Assembly (NCBI GenBank): GCA_001247695.2
Contig: LGRX02028887.1
Location: 1 to 17,186 of the forward strand
Source of the DNA: Cymbomonas tetramitiformis
Lineage: Eukaryota; Chlorophyta; Pyramimonadophyceae; Pyramimonadales; Pyramimonadaceae
DNA: 17,186 nucleotides
Direction: 5' to 3'
Positions 1-8,383 of this stretch are shown here, piece after piece; the first letter of the stretch is position 1, and the number at the start of each line of letters is the position of its first letter. A program made the position numbers and the translations under genes. The notes beneath the pieces were generated by a model. That model made no database searches. It saw only the letters and a list, made by a program, of their open reading frames with translations, and was not told the DNA's origin.

Positions 1-70
1 TACCCGGCGTGGGTACACTCTATATGAACTCGGGGCGCACTGTGTGGGCTGATACCCGGCGTGGGTACAC
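1..70. repeat. 18-bp direct repeat pair
   Basis: The 18-mer TACCCGGCGTGGGTACAC occurs identically at 1-18 and 53-70, a 52-bp period. The intervening bases also look like part of a repeat unit, so this is probably the end of a tandem array that continues left of the window. No coding sense was found here. Confidence 0.75.
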
Positions 71-208
71 ATTGCAAGAATTCAAGGTTCGATGTTTGGG
101 TTGATACTGGACATGCACGATCAGTCGACGGCGCTCAAGTTCCTGTTGGATCGATGGTGCATTGTGTCGATTTAGGGCGCGGATGGGGCCCAGTTCTTGC
201 CCGAGCCC

Positions 209-455
209 TAGGCATTCTAGGCCCAGTTCTGACCCAAGCCTAGGCATTCTAGGCCCAGTTCGTAATAGCCCTAGGCATTCTACGCCCAGTTTGTACCCGA
301 CCCGTAGGCATTCTAGGCCCGGTCCGTAATAGCCGTAGGCATTCTAGGCCCAGTTTGTACCCGAGGCGTAGGCATTCTAGGCTCAGTTCGTAATTGCTGT
401 AGGCATTCTAGGTCCAATTTGTGCCCGAGCCGTAGGCACACTAGGTCCTGTTCTT
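209..455. repeat. Minisatellite with alternating 31/33-bp units
   Basis: The core TAGGCATTCTAGGCCCAGTT (with substitutions) starts at 209, 241, 272, 305, 336, 369, 400 and 433. Spacing is 32, then 31, 33, 31, 33, 31, 33. Units followed by CGTAATAGCC are 31 bp and units followed by TTGTACCCGA-like sequence are 33 bp, so the true period is a 64-bp dimer. The last copy is diverged. Open frames across it are a by-product of the repeat. Confidence 0.9.
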
Positions 456-949
456 AACTTAGCTCTTACCATTTGTGTTGGCCTAAGTGATGTTTGAGGA
501 TCTTTGGCAATCGTATATGATACAGTGTGAAAGGATATCTTTTGTTTTTTTTTCGACATCGTTTTTTGTTTTTGCCTTGAAGAATTTTAAAGCCAATGAA
601 ACCTGAACAAACCAAAGCCTGCACTTGCAGAGTTCCCTGTGACGAGAGGGCGGGGAGGGCGCAGGCTGGGCCAAGGGAGGTGGTGGATGAGGGGGAGGGG
701 GAGGGCAGGGCATCTTTAAACAAGGATCTCCAGCGTTCACCGTGCCGCAGGTCTGTCATCAATCCACCTGGCATCTGCTCCGGGGCTTCGCGCTTTGAGC
801 AGTGAGTTGCGCGTCCCTGTTTTTGTCTTGGGCTCTTGCCGATTCGGCTCTGTAGGTACCAGCCACAAATCCAATTAATGCACCTATTGCATCGTGCCAT
901 TTGGCGCCCAGCGGTAGCAAGCGCTCAATTGGGCCGGTGCTGCGTCCAG
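456..949. other. Stretch without a confident gene; contains a G-quadruplex motif
   Basis: No protein family could be recognised in any frame. It includes a T-rich stretch (540-580) and a purine-rich tract (664-717). Within the tract, 691-710 reads as four G-runs separated by 1-2 nt, a strong intramolecular quadruplex pattern. If the small FPGS-like exon at 950 is real, this stretch is at least partly intron, since CGTCCAG at 943-949 is a usable 3' splice site. Confidence 0.5.
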
Positions 950-991
950 GAAACTGAGGCCATGGCTTCGCTGAAGCAGTGTGCAGCAAAG
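950..991 (+). CDS. FPGS: Tentative short upstream exon of FPGS
   Basis: After a CAG acceptor at 947-949, 14 in-frame codons read ETEAMASLKQCAAK and run to an AAG|GTGGGC donor candidate (phase 0). The next four codons read VGAP. In FPGS/FolC proteins the segment just before the C-terminal domain commonly reads like TVPQ-P-E-AM-VL-RA--L-VPL, which this resembles. Position, strand and phase all fit the strong FPGS exon at 1890, about 25 residues downstream in the protein. The match is short and the donor is weak, and a 48-bp tandem array begins right at its 3' edge, so this stays a suggestion. A chance resemblance in non-coding DNA is the alternative. Confidence 0.35.
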
Positions 992-1002
992 GTGGGCGCA
1001 CC

Positions 1003-1145
1003 TTCCAATGGTACTTCTTTGCTTTTGTTGCGGAGTCACCTCTGTGCGGCTTCCAATGGTACTTCTTTGCTTTCGTTGCGGAGTCACCAAAGGGCTTCAC
1101 GGTACTTCTTTGCTTTTGTTGCGGAGTCACCTCTGTGCGGCTTCC
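1003..1145. repeat. Tandem repeat, about 48-bp unit, 3 copies
   Basis: The segment GGTACTTCTTTGCTTTTGTT followed by GCGGAGTCACC starts at 1010, 1058 and 1101 (spacing 48 and 43 bp; the third copy has a 5-bp shorter, altered lead-in). Copies 1 and 2 share the CTTCCAAT lead, and copies 1 and 3 share the TCTGTGCGGCTTCC tail. It lies in what is probably an FPGS intron. Confidence 0.88.
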
Positions 1146-1330
1146 TTGGATCATGTAACATCTCCCACGTGCGTTTCTTCGAGCACACGCTGACGATTAC
1201 CCCGCCTCCCGCCTCCCGCCACCGCCGCACATCACGCGGCGGCGATTGCAAGGCTGCTGCTCCTTGCTAAATTGCGCCGCGCGGTGCATGTACCCTCATG
1301 GTTGGGAGCGTCTAGCAGGTGTGGCTTCTG

Positions 1331-1497
1331 CCCGCAGATGGCTCCTGGGTTTGAGCCGTTCGCGGTCTGACGTTCGTGATGCCTTGTGCCCGCAGATGGG
1401 CCCAGGATTTGAGTTGAGCACGGTCGCGGTCTGACGGTCGTGATACCTTGTGCCTGCAGATGGGCCCAGGATTTGAGCTGAGCACGGTCGCGCCTTG
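1331..1497. repeat. Tandem repeat, about 60-bp unit, 3 copies, each with an acceptor-like CAG|ATGG
   Basis: Copies begin at CC(C/T)GCAGATGG at 1331, 1389 and 1453 (spacing 58 and 64). Each continues into GC(C/T)C(C/A)(T/G)G(G/A)(G/T)TTTGAG and then (G)CACGGTCGCG or a related form. Copies 2 and 3 are nearly identical and copy 1 is more diverged. Each copy starts with a pyrimidine-containing (C/T)GCAG that could act as a 3' splice site. Confidence 0.85.
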
Positions 1498-1566
1498 GAG
1501 CACCTTTCAAAGAGCGGATCACACTCCGGTGCCGCGATCCGCCTTGCATTCCCGCCAACCCGCATC

Positions 1567-1857
1567 TGACATCTGCTTGGGGCGGCGCATCAAGACCCCC
1601 CTCATTACATGGCACCTATGTGACATGTGCTTGGGGGGGTGCATCAAGACCCCCCTCATTACATGGCACCTATGTGACATCTGCTTGGGGCGGTGCATCA
1701 AGACCCCCCTCATTACATGGCACCTATGTGACATCTGCTTGGGGCGGTGCATCAAGACCCCCCTCATTACATGGCACCTATGTGACATCTGCTTGGGGTG
1801 GTGCATCAAGACCCCCCTCATTACATGGCACCTATCTGACATCTGCTTGGGGACAGC
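1567..1857. repeat. Minisatellite, exact 54-bp unit, about 5.4 copies
   Basis: TGACATCTGCTTGGGG starts at 1567, 1621, 1675, 1729, 1783 and 1837, a constant 54-bp spacing with only a few substitutions. Because 54 is divisible by three, long open frames with an 18-residue period appear on both strands; these are artefacts. The array ends about 30 bp before the FPGS 3' splice site at 1889, so it forms the 3' part of that intron. Confidence 0.95.
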
Positions 1858-1889
1858 CGCTCTTAACATCGACGGTCACGTGGCTGCAG

Positions 1890-4506
1890 GTGCGCCTGGG
1901 TATCCGCGGCGAGCACCAGCTGCAGAACGCATCACTCGCTGTGCAGCTGTTTCGGGTGTGGAACGCCCACTACGGTCCAGCCACGCCGGGCGACGAGGAT
2001 TTGCTGAACCAGGGCGTGCTCCCGGAGTTGTACGCGCGCGGCCTCGAGAAGACTGTGTGGCCTGGCCGAACCCAGGTATCCACATTCCGTCAAAAGTGCC
2101 CTCGCACCCTGACAGGCCGCCGCGATCTGAATGTCTCGGCGGCTGCTTGTACGGGCTGACAGGCCGCCGCGATCTGAATGTCTCGGCGGCTGCCTGGGAT
2201 CAGCTGCTGCCTGGGAGAGCGAGACCGCGTGTGCAGAGGTTGGGCATCGGGATTGAGGCGCGGGGAGGTTCGCGCGTGCTCTTGCAGGTGGTGCCAGATG
2301 AGCCCGGGCTGCAGTTCTTTCTGGACGGAGCGCACACGCAGGAGAGCATGGCCGCCTGTGCGCGCTGGTTCAGTGAGGCCTCGGGAGAGCTGCCCGACGT
2401 GGGAGCTGGGAAGGTAGTAGCCGGGGGGACTAGCCGACGGCGGACCGAGAGAGTGTTGCTGTTTAACATGATGGACAAGAGGGATCCTGGGACGCTGCTG
2501 GGGAGCCTGCACCGCAGCTTTGCGGCGGAAGGGGTCCATATCGACCGCGCCATCTTTGTGCCAGGTGAGTTCCAACGTCCGGTGTCCCGCTGCCTGCTGG
2601 GCGTCGCCTAAGCTAAGCCCATGGACCGTGTGGCGCTTTCAGCACATGTCCACGTGGCAGCTCCCCTCCCGGGTGCCGCGCTCTCTGGATTCCACTATTG
2701 CCTTGCATACATGCGATGTATACATGGAAGCATCGTTCCAAACAGAGAGGTGAGAACGCAATACTTTCATACGGCGCCCCTATTGATGCAGGGACGAATC
2801 CCCTTCAGAATTTCTTTTATCAATTTTTATTTCATGTTTCAGTAAGTTTTTTAAGCTTCAGTCCAGGGACATCGTCTTCCGCGGGCGTGCCAACCACGAG
2901 CGCTTCCACGGCCTCAGACAAGCCTCCCTCGCCCAACCCTCGAGGTTCCCTGAGGCCCCTTCTTGTCTCAGGCTGTCTCCAGTCCCCCGGCGCTCAGGCC
3001 AACGGCCCTCTCTTGTCATCACTGCCAGCTGCAGCACCCGCCACCACCTCTTGTGAACGGACCGTTGTGTTTAATGCTCTTTCCCCTCTCCCCGGCCCTC
3101 CGCCATCTCCCGGATGTGGTGTGCTACGGTCGGCCGCCGCCTCTCCTCTGCTGTAGAGTTTTTGTTGCTGCCCCGTGATGCATGCACAAGCGCAATGTCC
3201 GATGATTACATAGCCTCGTGGTCCATTGATTGCATAGCCTGCTGATCCGTTGATTGCATCGCCTGCTGAGTCGTTGATCGCGTCGCCTGCTGATCCGTTG
3301 ATTACATAGCCTGCTGATCCGTTGATTGCATCGCCTGCTGATCTGTTGGCCGCATAGCCTGATTTTCCGTTGATTTGCATAACCTGCTGAGCGGTAGATT
3401 GCATAGCCTGCTGATCCGTTGATTGCATCGCCTGCTTGTCCGTTGATCGCATAGCCTGCTGATGCGTTGACTGCATATCTCCTGATCCGTTAATTGTATA
3501 GCTTTCTGTTGGATCGGTAAGCACAGATAAATGAGAACAGTTCTGTCCAAGATGTGATCGATGCGGCGCATTGGATGGTTGCAAGATCGAACTAGAGCCC
3601 CGTGCGTGGGAGCAGTCACCAAAGCCCGTCTCAGGCGAACAATAGTCGCTTTGGACGTGCAGGGAGATCGCACACCGCAGGCATGCACAAGATCAACGGC
3701 ACGCAGACAGTTCAATGGCAGGAAGAGCTGAGGGAGTACTGGGACAACCTGCAGAGCAAGGCTCCTGGCAAGGTGAACCCCCAGCAGTGCGGAGAGCCCA
3801 AGATAGCAGCAGGCCGATGCGTCCATTTTTTACCTCCTCCAATTTTATACGCGTTGGCCGCCTCCGCCCTAATCACAGCCGCCCTGACGCTCGCCGTGAA
3901 TCATTGAAGTCGCAGGTCATGTGTCATTTCGCTCATCCATGTGTATACAAACGCTGAGCGCAATTTGTAGGAGCTTGCCACACCTGTGCAAGCTGCGTGT
4001 GTGCAATGTGCAGCAAGCGCAAGCTCTGCCACGTGACGGAGCGCACCAATGCGCATCTGACCGGGGGCACTTTGTGCGCGGTCACCTGCAAGGAGCAGGG
4101 GGAAGCGGGACCCCGGTCCAGCGAGGTGCACACTTCCCTGGAGAGCGTCCTGCAGACGTTGCGGCACAGAGCAGCAGCTCGGCCCGACCTGCAGCTGCAA
4201 GTGCTTGTGACCGGGTCGCTCTACCTCGTTGGGGACATGCTTCAGGTGGCGAGCGCCACCCAGAACCCCCATCTCCCCGTCTACTTCCGCGTTGGTCGTG
4301 GGCCTTTGGATCAAATGCATTTGCGTTTTGCTCTGTTCAAGCTAAACATCTGGGAGGCAAAGGGTGGTCAAGCCCACATCACTTGGCATGTCTCACACGA
4401 TTCTGTGTGTGAGCTGATATGTGAGCCTCGTAGTGGCAGACTCCAGCTCCGGGTAAACTCAAGCCAAGCTTTGTTCACCAAAGGATTCGACTCGCCATCC
4501 AAGTGA
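1890..4506 (+). CDS. FPGS: Folylpolyglutamate synthase, C-terminal half (multi-exon, partial)
   Basis: The enzyme adds glutamates to folates using ATP (Mur-ligase superfamily, cytosol and organelles). Exon 1890-2075, after TGCAG, encodes LGIRGEHQLQNASLAVQL and ends WPGRTQ at a CAG|GTATCC donor. Exon 2288-2564, after CTCTTGCAG, encodes VVPDEPGLQFFLDGAHTQES, the family's C-terminal-domain signature, and ends at CCAG|GTGAGT. Exon 3681-3772 encodes HKINGTQTVQWQEELREYWD and ends near AAG|GTGAAC. Phases are 0, 1 and 0, and all junctions keep frame. Introns are 212, 1116 and about 320 bp. The last segment, start unresolved (4018, 4024, 4093 or 4105 fit the phase), shows VLVTGSLYLVGD at 4201-4236. 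Family similarity ends near 4250, yet the frame stays open to a TGA at 4504-4506 inside a minisatellite, giving about 85 extra residues or an unseen last intron. The P-loop ligase half is not seen, so the gene is partial or its 5' exons lie left of the window. Confidence 0.85.
2109..2194. repeat. 39-bp duplication, 47-bp spacing, inside FPGS intron
   Basis: CTGACAGGCCGCCGCGATCT and the following 18 or so bases occur at 2109 and again at 2156, essentially identical over 38-39 bp. Both copies sit within the 212-bp intron 2076-2287. GCCGCCGCGATC and CTCGGCGGC make each copy able to fold into a short hairpin. Confidence 0.88.
2565..3680 (+). other. FPGS intron of 1116 bp
   Basis: It is bounded by CCAG|GTGAGT at 2565 and CACCGCAG|GC at 3680. 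Removing it joins VP-G to MHKING in frame, as expected for the FPGS sequence (FVP-x-x-HK). Inside, 2800-2870 is T-rich with further AG acceptor-like sites. 2880-3156 is C-rich and open in one + frame with a Ser/Pro/Ala-rich translation; it could be a retained or alternative exon but resembles no family I know. A 24-bp minisatellite occupies 3201-3516. Confidence 0.7.
3201..3516. repeat. Minisatellite, 24-bp unit, about 13 copies
   Basis: The unit is approximately GTTGATTGCATAGCCTGCTG plus ATCC, repeated about 13 times with substitutions and a few single-base indels near the ends (about 3366, 3475 and 3500). The 24-bp period equals 8 codons, which yields a spurious - strand frame with an AINGSAGD-type octapeptide repeat. 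It lies wholly inside the large FPGS intron. Confidence 0.93.
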
Positions 4507-4871
4507 AAATATGAATACACTGATCCAATAGATCCAACTCGCCATCCAAGTGAAAATATGAATACACTGATCCACGAGACCCAACTCGCCATGCAAGTGA
4601 AATATGGATACACTGATCCACGAGACCAACTCGCCATCCAAGTGAAAATATGAATACACTGATCCCACAGACCAACTCGCCATCCAAGTAAAACATGAAT
4701 ACACTGATCCATTTCCAGACCCAACTCGCCATCCAAGTGAAAATACGGAATACACTGATCCACGAGACCCAACCTTCCCCGCCATCCAAGTGAAAATATG
4801 AATACACTGATCCATCGAGACCCAACTTCGCCAAGAAATATGGATACACTGATCCACGAGACCCAAGTCTA
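4490..4871. repeat. Minisatellite, about 46-bp unit, 8 copies
   Basis: The unit is approximately ACTCGCCATCCAAGTGAAAA followed by TATGAATACACTGATCCACGAGACCCA, repeated eight times. Unit lengths run from about 41 to 52 bp and the last two copies are diverged. The first copy contains the TGA that closes the terminal FPGS frame (4504-4506). The - strand frames across it (WRVGSRGSVYSYFHLDGEL type) are repeat artefacts. Confidence 0.93.
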
Positions 4872-5458
4872 GCCAGTATCTGACACGCGCTTACAGCATT
4901 ACCCAAAAGAATGGCGCATTTCGGAGAGAGGACCGGAGAAATCCACTGGCCAATACCGCTCAGTGACTTGCGTTTCGATGCTTTTCACTTTGTGAGAAAC
5001 TAGGCTCGCATCATACACGTTGCACGCGGCATTACAGACTGACACACACACATCCCCGCACCTCTGTTTGCAGGAACTCAAGTACCAGGTATAAGTTTGT
5101 TCATCCAAAAGGGTGCAGATATGGTCCCTGCAGTAGCCTCCTCTCCGTGGCGAGGTGTGCTTCTGCGGCATTGGCAGCGCCGCCGGTATCCACATCAAAC
5201 TGCCTGATTATCCCAGTGCGGTATGACGAATAGCAGTCGGGGGACTACAAAAACTAAATCCTTGCCGCCGTCTCCTTGTAGACGAGGTACTTTTGGACCA
5301 GAATGTACCATTGCGAATTCAGCCTTTTTCATTGGAGTGTTTAGTCCTTACCCCCAAAGAATCCCTGGTATGCAATGATCGTATGATGCACTCCAAGTAT
5401 TCAGAGTAATTTATGCCAGTTGCTCTGCATATGTATTGTTTCATGTCCGTATCTTGAC
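4872..5458. other. Gene-poor transition from G/C-rich to A/T-rich DNA
   Basis: No recognisable gene. A - strand frame at 4899-5198 (99 codons) is cysteine-rich in its middle (pattern C-x5-C, then SC, RC, VC, VC, AC). It has no recognisable domain and no supporting context, so I do not call it. Base composition begins to change here towards the A/T-richer remainder. Confidence 0.5.
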
Positions 5459-5480
5459 ATATATATATATATATATATAT
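5459..5480. repeat. (AT)11 microsatellite
   Basis: Eleven uninterrupted AT dinucleotides, followed by ACACGCAC. Confidence 0.97.
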
Positions 5481-6417
5481 ACACGCACAATGAACGATTC
5501 GTTCCTAACGATTACGTGAAAGTGCTACTTCAAAACATTATTTTCGGAGGGTACGCGGTGTCAAAACGACTGCCCGCATGCATGCACGTATTCAGAACAC
5601 GGATTTTCTTATGCATGTACGAACCATCTCGTGACGCATGACACTATAATATCTGCATATGAAGCGACCTACTGACCTTCGCTCATACCTGTGTGTGTTT
5701 CACACCGTTAATCGCTTCGTGCATAGCCTTGCATGCCCCATCGTGCCGGGACACGCGTCGTGATCATCGCAGTCTGATTTAACTGTCGGATGCCTCTGTT
5801 GCTTCGTACAAATCGCACAATGCGTGGTGGTAAGCCAGAGTGAATACTAATCAGTCAAGCAAGCACGTAGGCAAGCAAGCGCGTAAACGACGAATATGAA
5901 AACTAAACGGCCCTAATAAGATACCGCCACATGAGCACAAACATGTGCAGTCTCGGAATGCATCTTGCGTTATGTGTAGCATGTTATGCTGGAATCTGGC
6001 CAGCAGCCCTCCCGGGAGCAGTCCTGCGTGTCATTTCCCAAGTCATTCCGCGAGCAAGAAACGTTAGTCAAGGACGTGTGCAAGGAGGAGCAGCATCGCA
6101 ACCGACTCGTCCTACTATCCACCCACAATTCCTCGACACCGCAATAAGAATTATGTTCATTGAACGTGACTAGATGTCTGCATCGTCGTGGATTTCGCGG
6201 GGAAACGCAATGATACGAATCGCCACGTGAATCGAACGCGGAGGGGCGCGAGCAACTTTGTCACATGCCACACTGGTGAAACTCGCCATCCGGCGTCGCA
6301 GGAATTGATTCTAGAAGGATAACGTAAAGCGGTAATCACTTGTGGCGTCGGCCAAGGCACCGCGTGAGACTGTGCTTGGCATCAGAAAAGCAGTGCGGTT
6401 CGGGCAAGGACGACACG

Positions 6418-6437
6418 CTGGGGAGGATCCTCCCCAG
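6418..6437. repeat. Perfect 20-bp palindrome
   Basis: CTGGGGAGGATCCTCCCCAG equals its own reverse complement over all 20 bases, with no spacer. It could be a dimeric protein-binding site or a chance palindrome. No gene is adjacent. Confidence 0.95.
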
Positions 6438-6530
6438 GCCGTGGTTTTCGGGTTTGTGATTGTGACTGGTGACCGTGACAGATCTGGTTACTAGGCAATA
6501 GTCAGTGCAGTTCGAGCTTCGGGTTATTAG

Positions 6531-6551
6531 GTATCGGTATCGGTATCGGTA
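6531..6551. repeat. (TATCGG)n microsatellite, about 3.3 units
   Basis: TATCGGTATCGGTATCGGTA is preceded by G. It is related in sequence to the TATCGAT-type patches at about 7.1 and 10.4 kb. Confidence 0.85.
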
Positions 6552-7083
6552 ATATTATGGCATTATCAATTAGTGTGTACATCTTCCGACATACCGAAAG
6601 ACAACGATTCTTTGTATATTGAACACCCGTTTATTGGTATCCTGCTAGGCTATGGGCCCACCACATATGCATAGAACGTATTACATTTAAAAGGCGATTC
6701 CGAAAATACAGCATGCATATCAGCAATGCTACATTTAGGCACGTTTTGGTTATGCACTGGATACTTCGGTGAGGCTTCCATGGTACGTACTCTCGTTGAC
6801 TACACATACAACTGTATGCGTATTTGCCACGGGAATCTATATACATGTAGATTGATATCGTGAACACATGCGTATATAGATTTCTCGAAGTTGGTAGCTC
6901 CTGACACCCCGGCGTACACGTCAATTGTTCTCTGTAAACATCTGAATAAGTCGTGGTGATCGAGACAATCAATCATTTGTGCATAGAGTAGTACAACATA
7001 GAGATTATTTTCCTTAGTTGAAATTGGACATTTACCCAAAAGCAATATCGCATAACGACTCACCAAGCGGCATCTATCAAGGC

Positions 7084-7252
7084 GTTGTATCGGTTGATGT
7101 GCCGATATTCTGATATATCCATATATCAGAATATCAGTATCGATCGATGACAAAAATTTAAATATCGGAATTATCAGTATTGATCGATACCTTACATGAA
7201 TAAATCGGAATCGATCGATACGATGTCTTTCAAAATCGGAATCGATCGATAC
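7084..7252. repeat. Degenerate TATCGATCGATA repeat patch with a 32-bp palindrome
   Basis: AATCGGAATCGATCGATAC occurs almost identically near 7203 and 7233. Related copies (TATCAGTATCGATCGAT, TATCAGTATTGATCGATAC) lie near 7134 and 7172. At 7104-7135, GATATTCTGATATAT and its exact reverse complement ATATATCAGAATATC flank a CC spacer. A - strand open frame covering this patch is a repeat artefact. Confidence 0.8.
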
Positions 7253-8259
7253 CACTCGGGCCTGCTCAACCGGATTACTCTCGGGTAGATTCGAATGGGA
7301 TATCTATACGATGTGAAACCCCTTTCACATTCTAGGTGTACATACTTAGTGGGATTTAATCCGAATTTATAAGTTCCAGATCACGATTTAAAGTAACGGG
7401 CGGTGTTTCCGAGGAATAATGTTGGGTATCATTTTGAAGGTATTTTAAAGGCCAAGCTCATAGAGCGCTCAAATAGCGCTCGGTCGCACCGCCCCACTTT
7501 ATATTCTCAAAAAACCTCACTTTTGAGGGGGTTTTAACTTCGCTTTCACCGCTTTCAAAGGGAAAGTAAAAGGAAAAAACATGATGTCGGGTGTACGATT
7601 CATGCCAGCATGGTGTGTAAGGGCGTTTTAATTGGGTGCATTGCAGCGGTGCAGGATCCACATAGACAGAGTCAAATCCATCGCCTTCCACATGGCGTTT
7701 CTGCAATGAATATTTGGTTTTGGACAGGATTTATACATTAATCGCGCGGAACGACATGTCCAAAGGATATTCTTTATTTTACCATTTGATTTGCCAATAT
7801 CTACTCGTGTTATTTTTGATATTTCATATATTGCGTCATCATGTTTTTTTATATCTTGGAGCGCTTCACATCATATCTACGTTGCGACGTCGTAATGGAT
7901 GTAGCCTTCGCGTAGAGTCGTGCGTTCATTGGCTCAGGAAGTCCCATGCCACGGGAGTGCGAATCTGCATCGTTGAGCGATGTGAATGAGGAACCCACCG
8001 ACATCCGACCTGAGGTCGGACCAAGGTGGGACCTCGCATTTTGTCCGATGTGGCAGTAGAAATCGATTCTTTGCCGTCAGATGATAATATTTTTGACGGT
8101 CTAGGGGCATATTAATTTTAAAGGCAATATTTTGACATTCAGTATCGAGTCAACACTCGCGATACTCCAGATGACCGATCACGCATCCCTTGTGACGTAT
8201 GATAGTAGAGTATGTCATAGGCACTCGTGAACTGTGACTGTGGCGTCTATTGCAAAAAC
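7253..8259. other. Stretch without a supported gene; two hairpins
   Basis: No domain was recognised in frames at 7458-7706 (-) or 7714-7989 (+). Two hairpins stand out. At 7463-7481, GAGCGCT-CAAAT-AGCGCTC is perfect. At 7994-8030, a nested pair of perfect 6-bp stems, CCCACC/GGTGGG outside and CCGACC/GGTCGG inside, has symmetric 5-nt internal loops and a 3-nt TGA tip. Confidence 0.5.
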
Positions 8260-8307
8260 ATGTCGTTCTGTACAGTTTGTGTCGCTTTGTACAGTGCTTA
8301 ACAGTGG
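8260..8307 (+). repeat. Left arm of 48-bp inverted repeat
   Basis: This segment matches the reverse complement of 9491-9538 at 45 of 48 positions; the three differences are all transitions. Internally it is a tandem of two related 19-mers (8262-8280 and 8281-8299), each containing GTCG(T/C)T(C/T)TGTACAGT. That organisation recalls repeated transposase-binding sites in a terminal inverted repeat. No target-site duplication is evident at the outer edge. Weak similarity continues about 10 bp inward. Confidence 0.9.
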
Positions 8308-8383
8308 CAGCCGATGTTTTTTTCCAGCTACGCACTCGAAAGGTTCTGAATTTCGGATAGAATAAATCGACGTATCAATAAAT

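Larger units (their letters stand above)
5481..7083. other. Long stretch without a supported gene
   Basis: Several open frames of 60-150 codons occur, but none shows a known domain or convincing composition. The least unlikely is a + strand frame at 5931-6173 (80 codons), whose first 35 or so residues are hydrophobic like a signal peptide or membrane segment. Features seen are a 20-bp palindrome at 6418-6437 and a TATCGG microsatellite at 6531-6551. Confidence 0.5.

Noticed and set aside
1519..1869. - strand frame with an 18-residue repeat
   Set aside because: Artefact of a 54-bp tandem array whose period is a multiple of three.
1448..2611. A single 387-codon + strand frame
   Set aside because: It reads through the 54-bp minisatellite, is out of frame with the FPGS exon 1890-2075, and only its 2288-2564 part is real FPGS coding sequence.
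3201..3516. CRISPR-like regular array
   Set aside because: Units are contiguous with no unique spacers, so it is a minisatellite; the genome is also eukaryotic.
2994..3826. - strand frames with octapeptide repeats (AINGSAGD type)
   Set aside because: They are the 24-bp minisatellite inside an FPGS intron read in reverse; no start context or domain.
4368..4906. Several - strand frames with repeated GSVYSYFHLDGEL
   Set aside because: Reverse reading of the 46-bp array, open in all three frames because of the repeat.
4899..5198. Cysteine-rich - strand frame of 99 codons
   Set aside because: Cysteine clustering is suggestive of a small secreted protein, but there is no signal peptide, known spacing pattern or neighbouring evidence.
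6800..7255. 151-codon - strand frame
   Set aside because: Its N-terminal third is translation of the TATCGAT repeat patch; no domain in the rest.
7714..7989. 91-codon + strand frame with a hydrophobic centre
   Set aside because: Hydrophobicity follows from T-rich DNA; no family resemblance.
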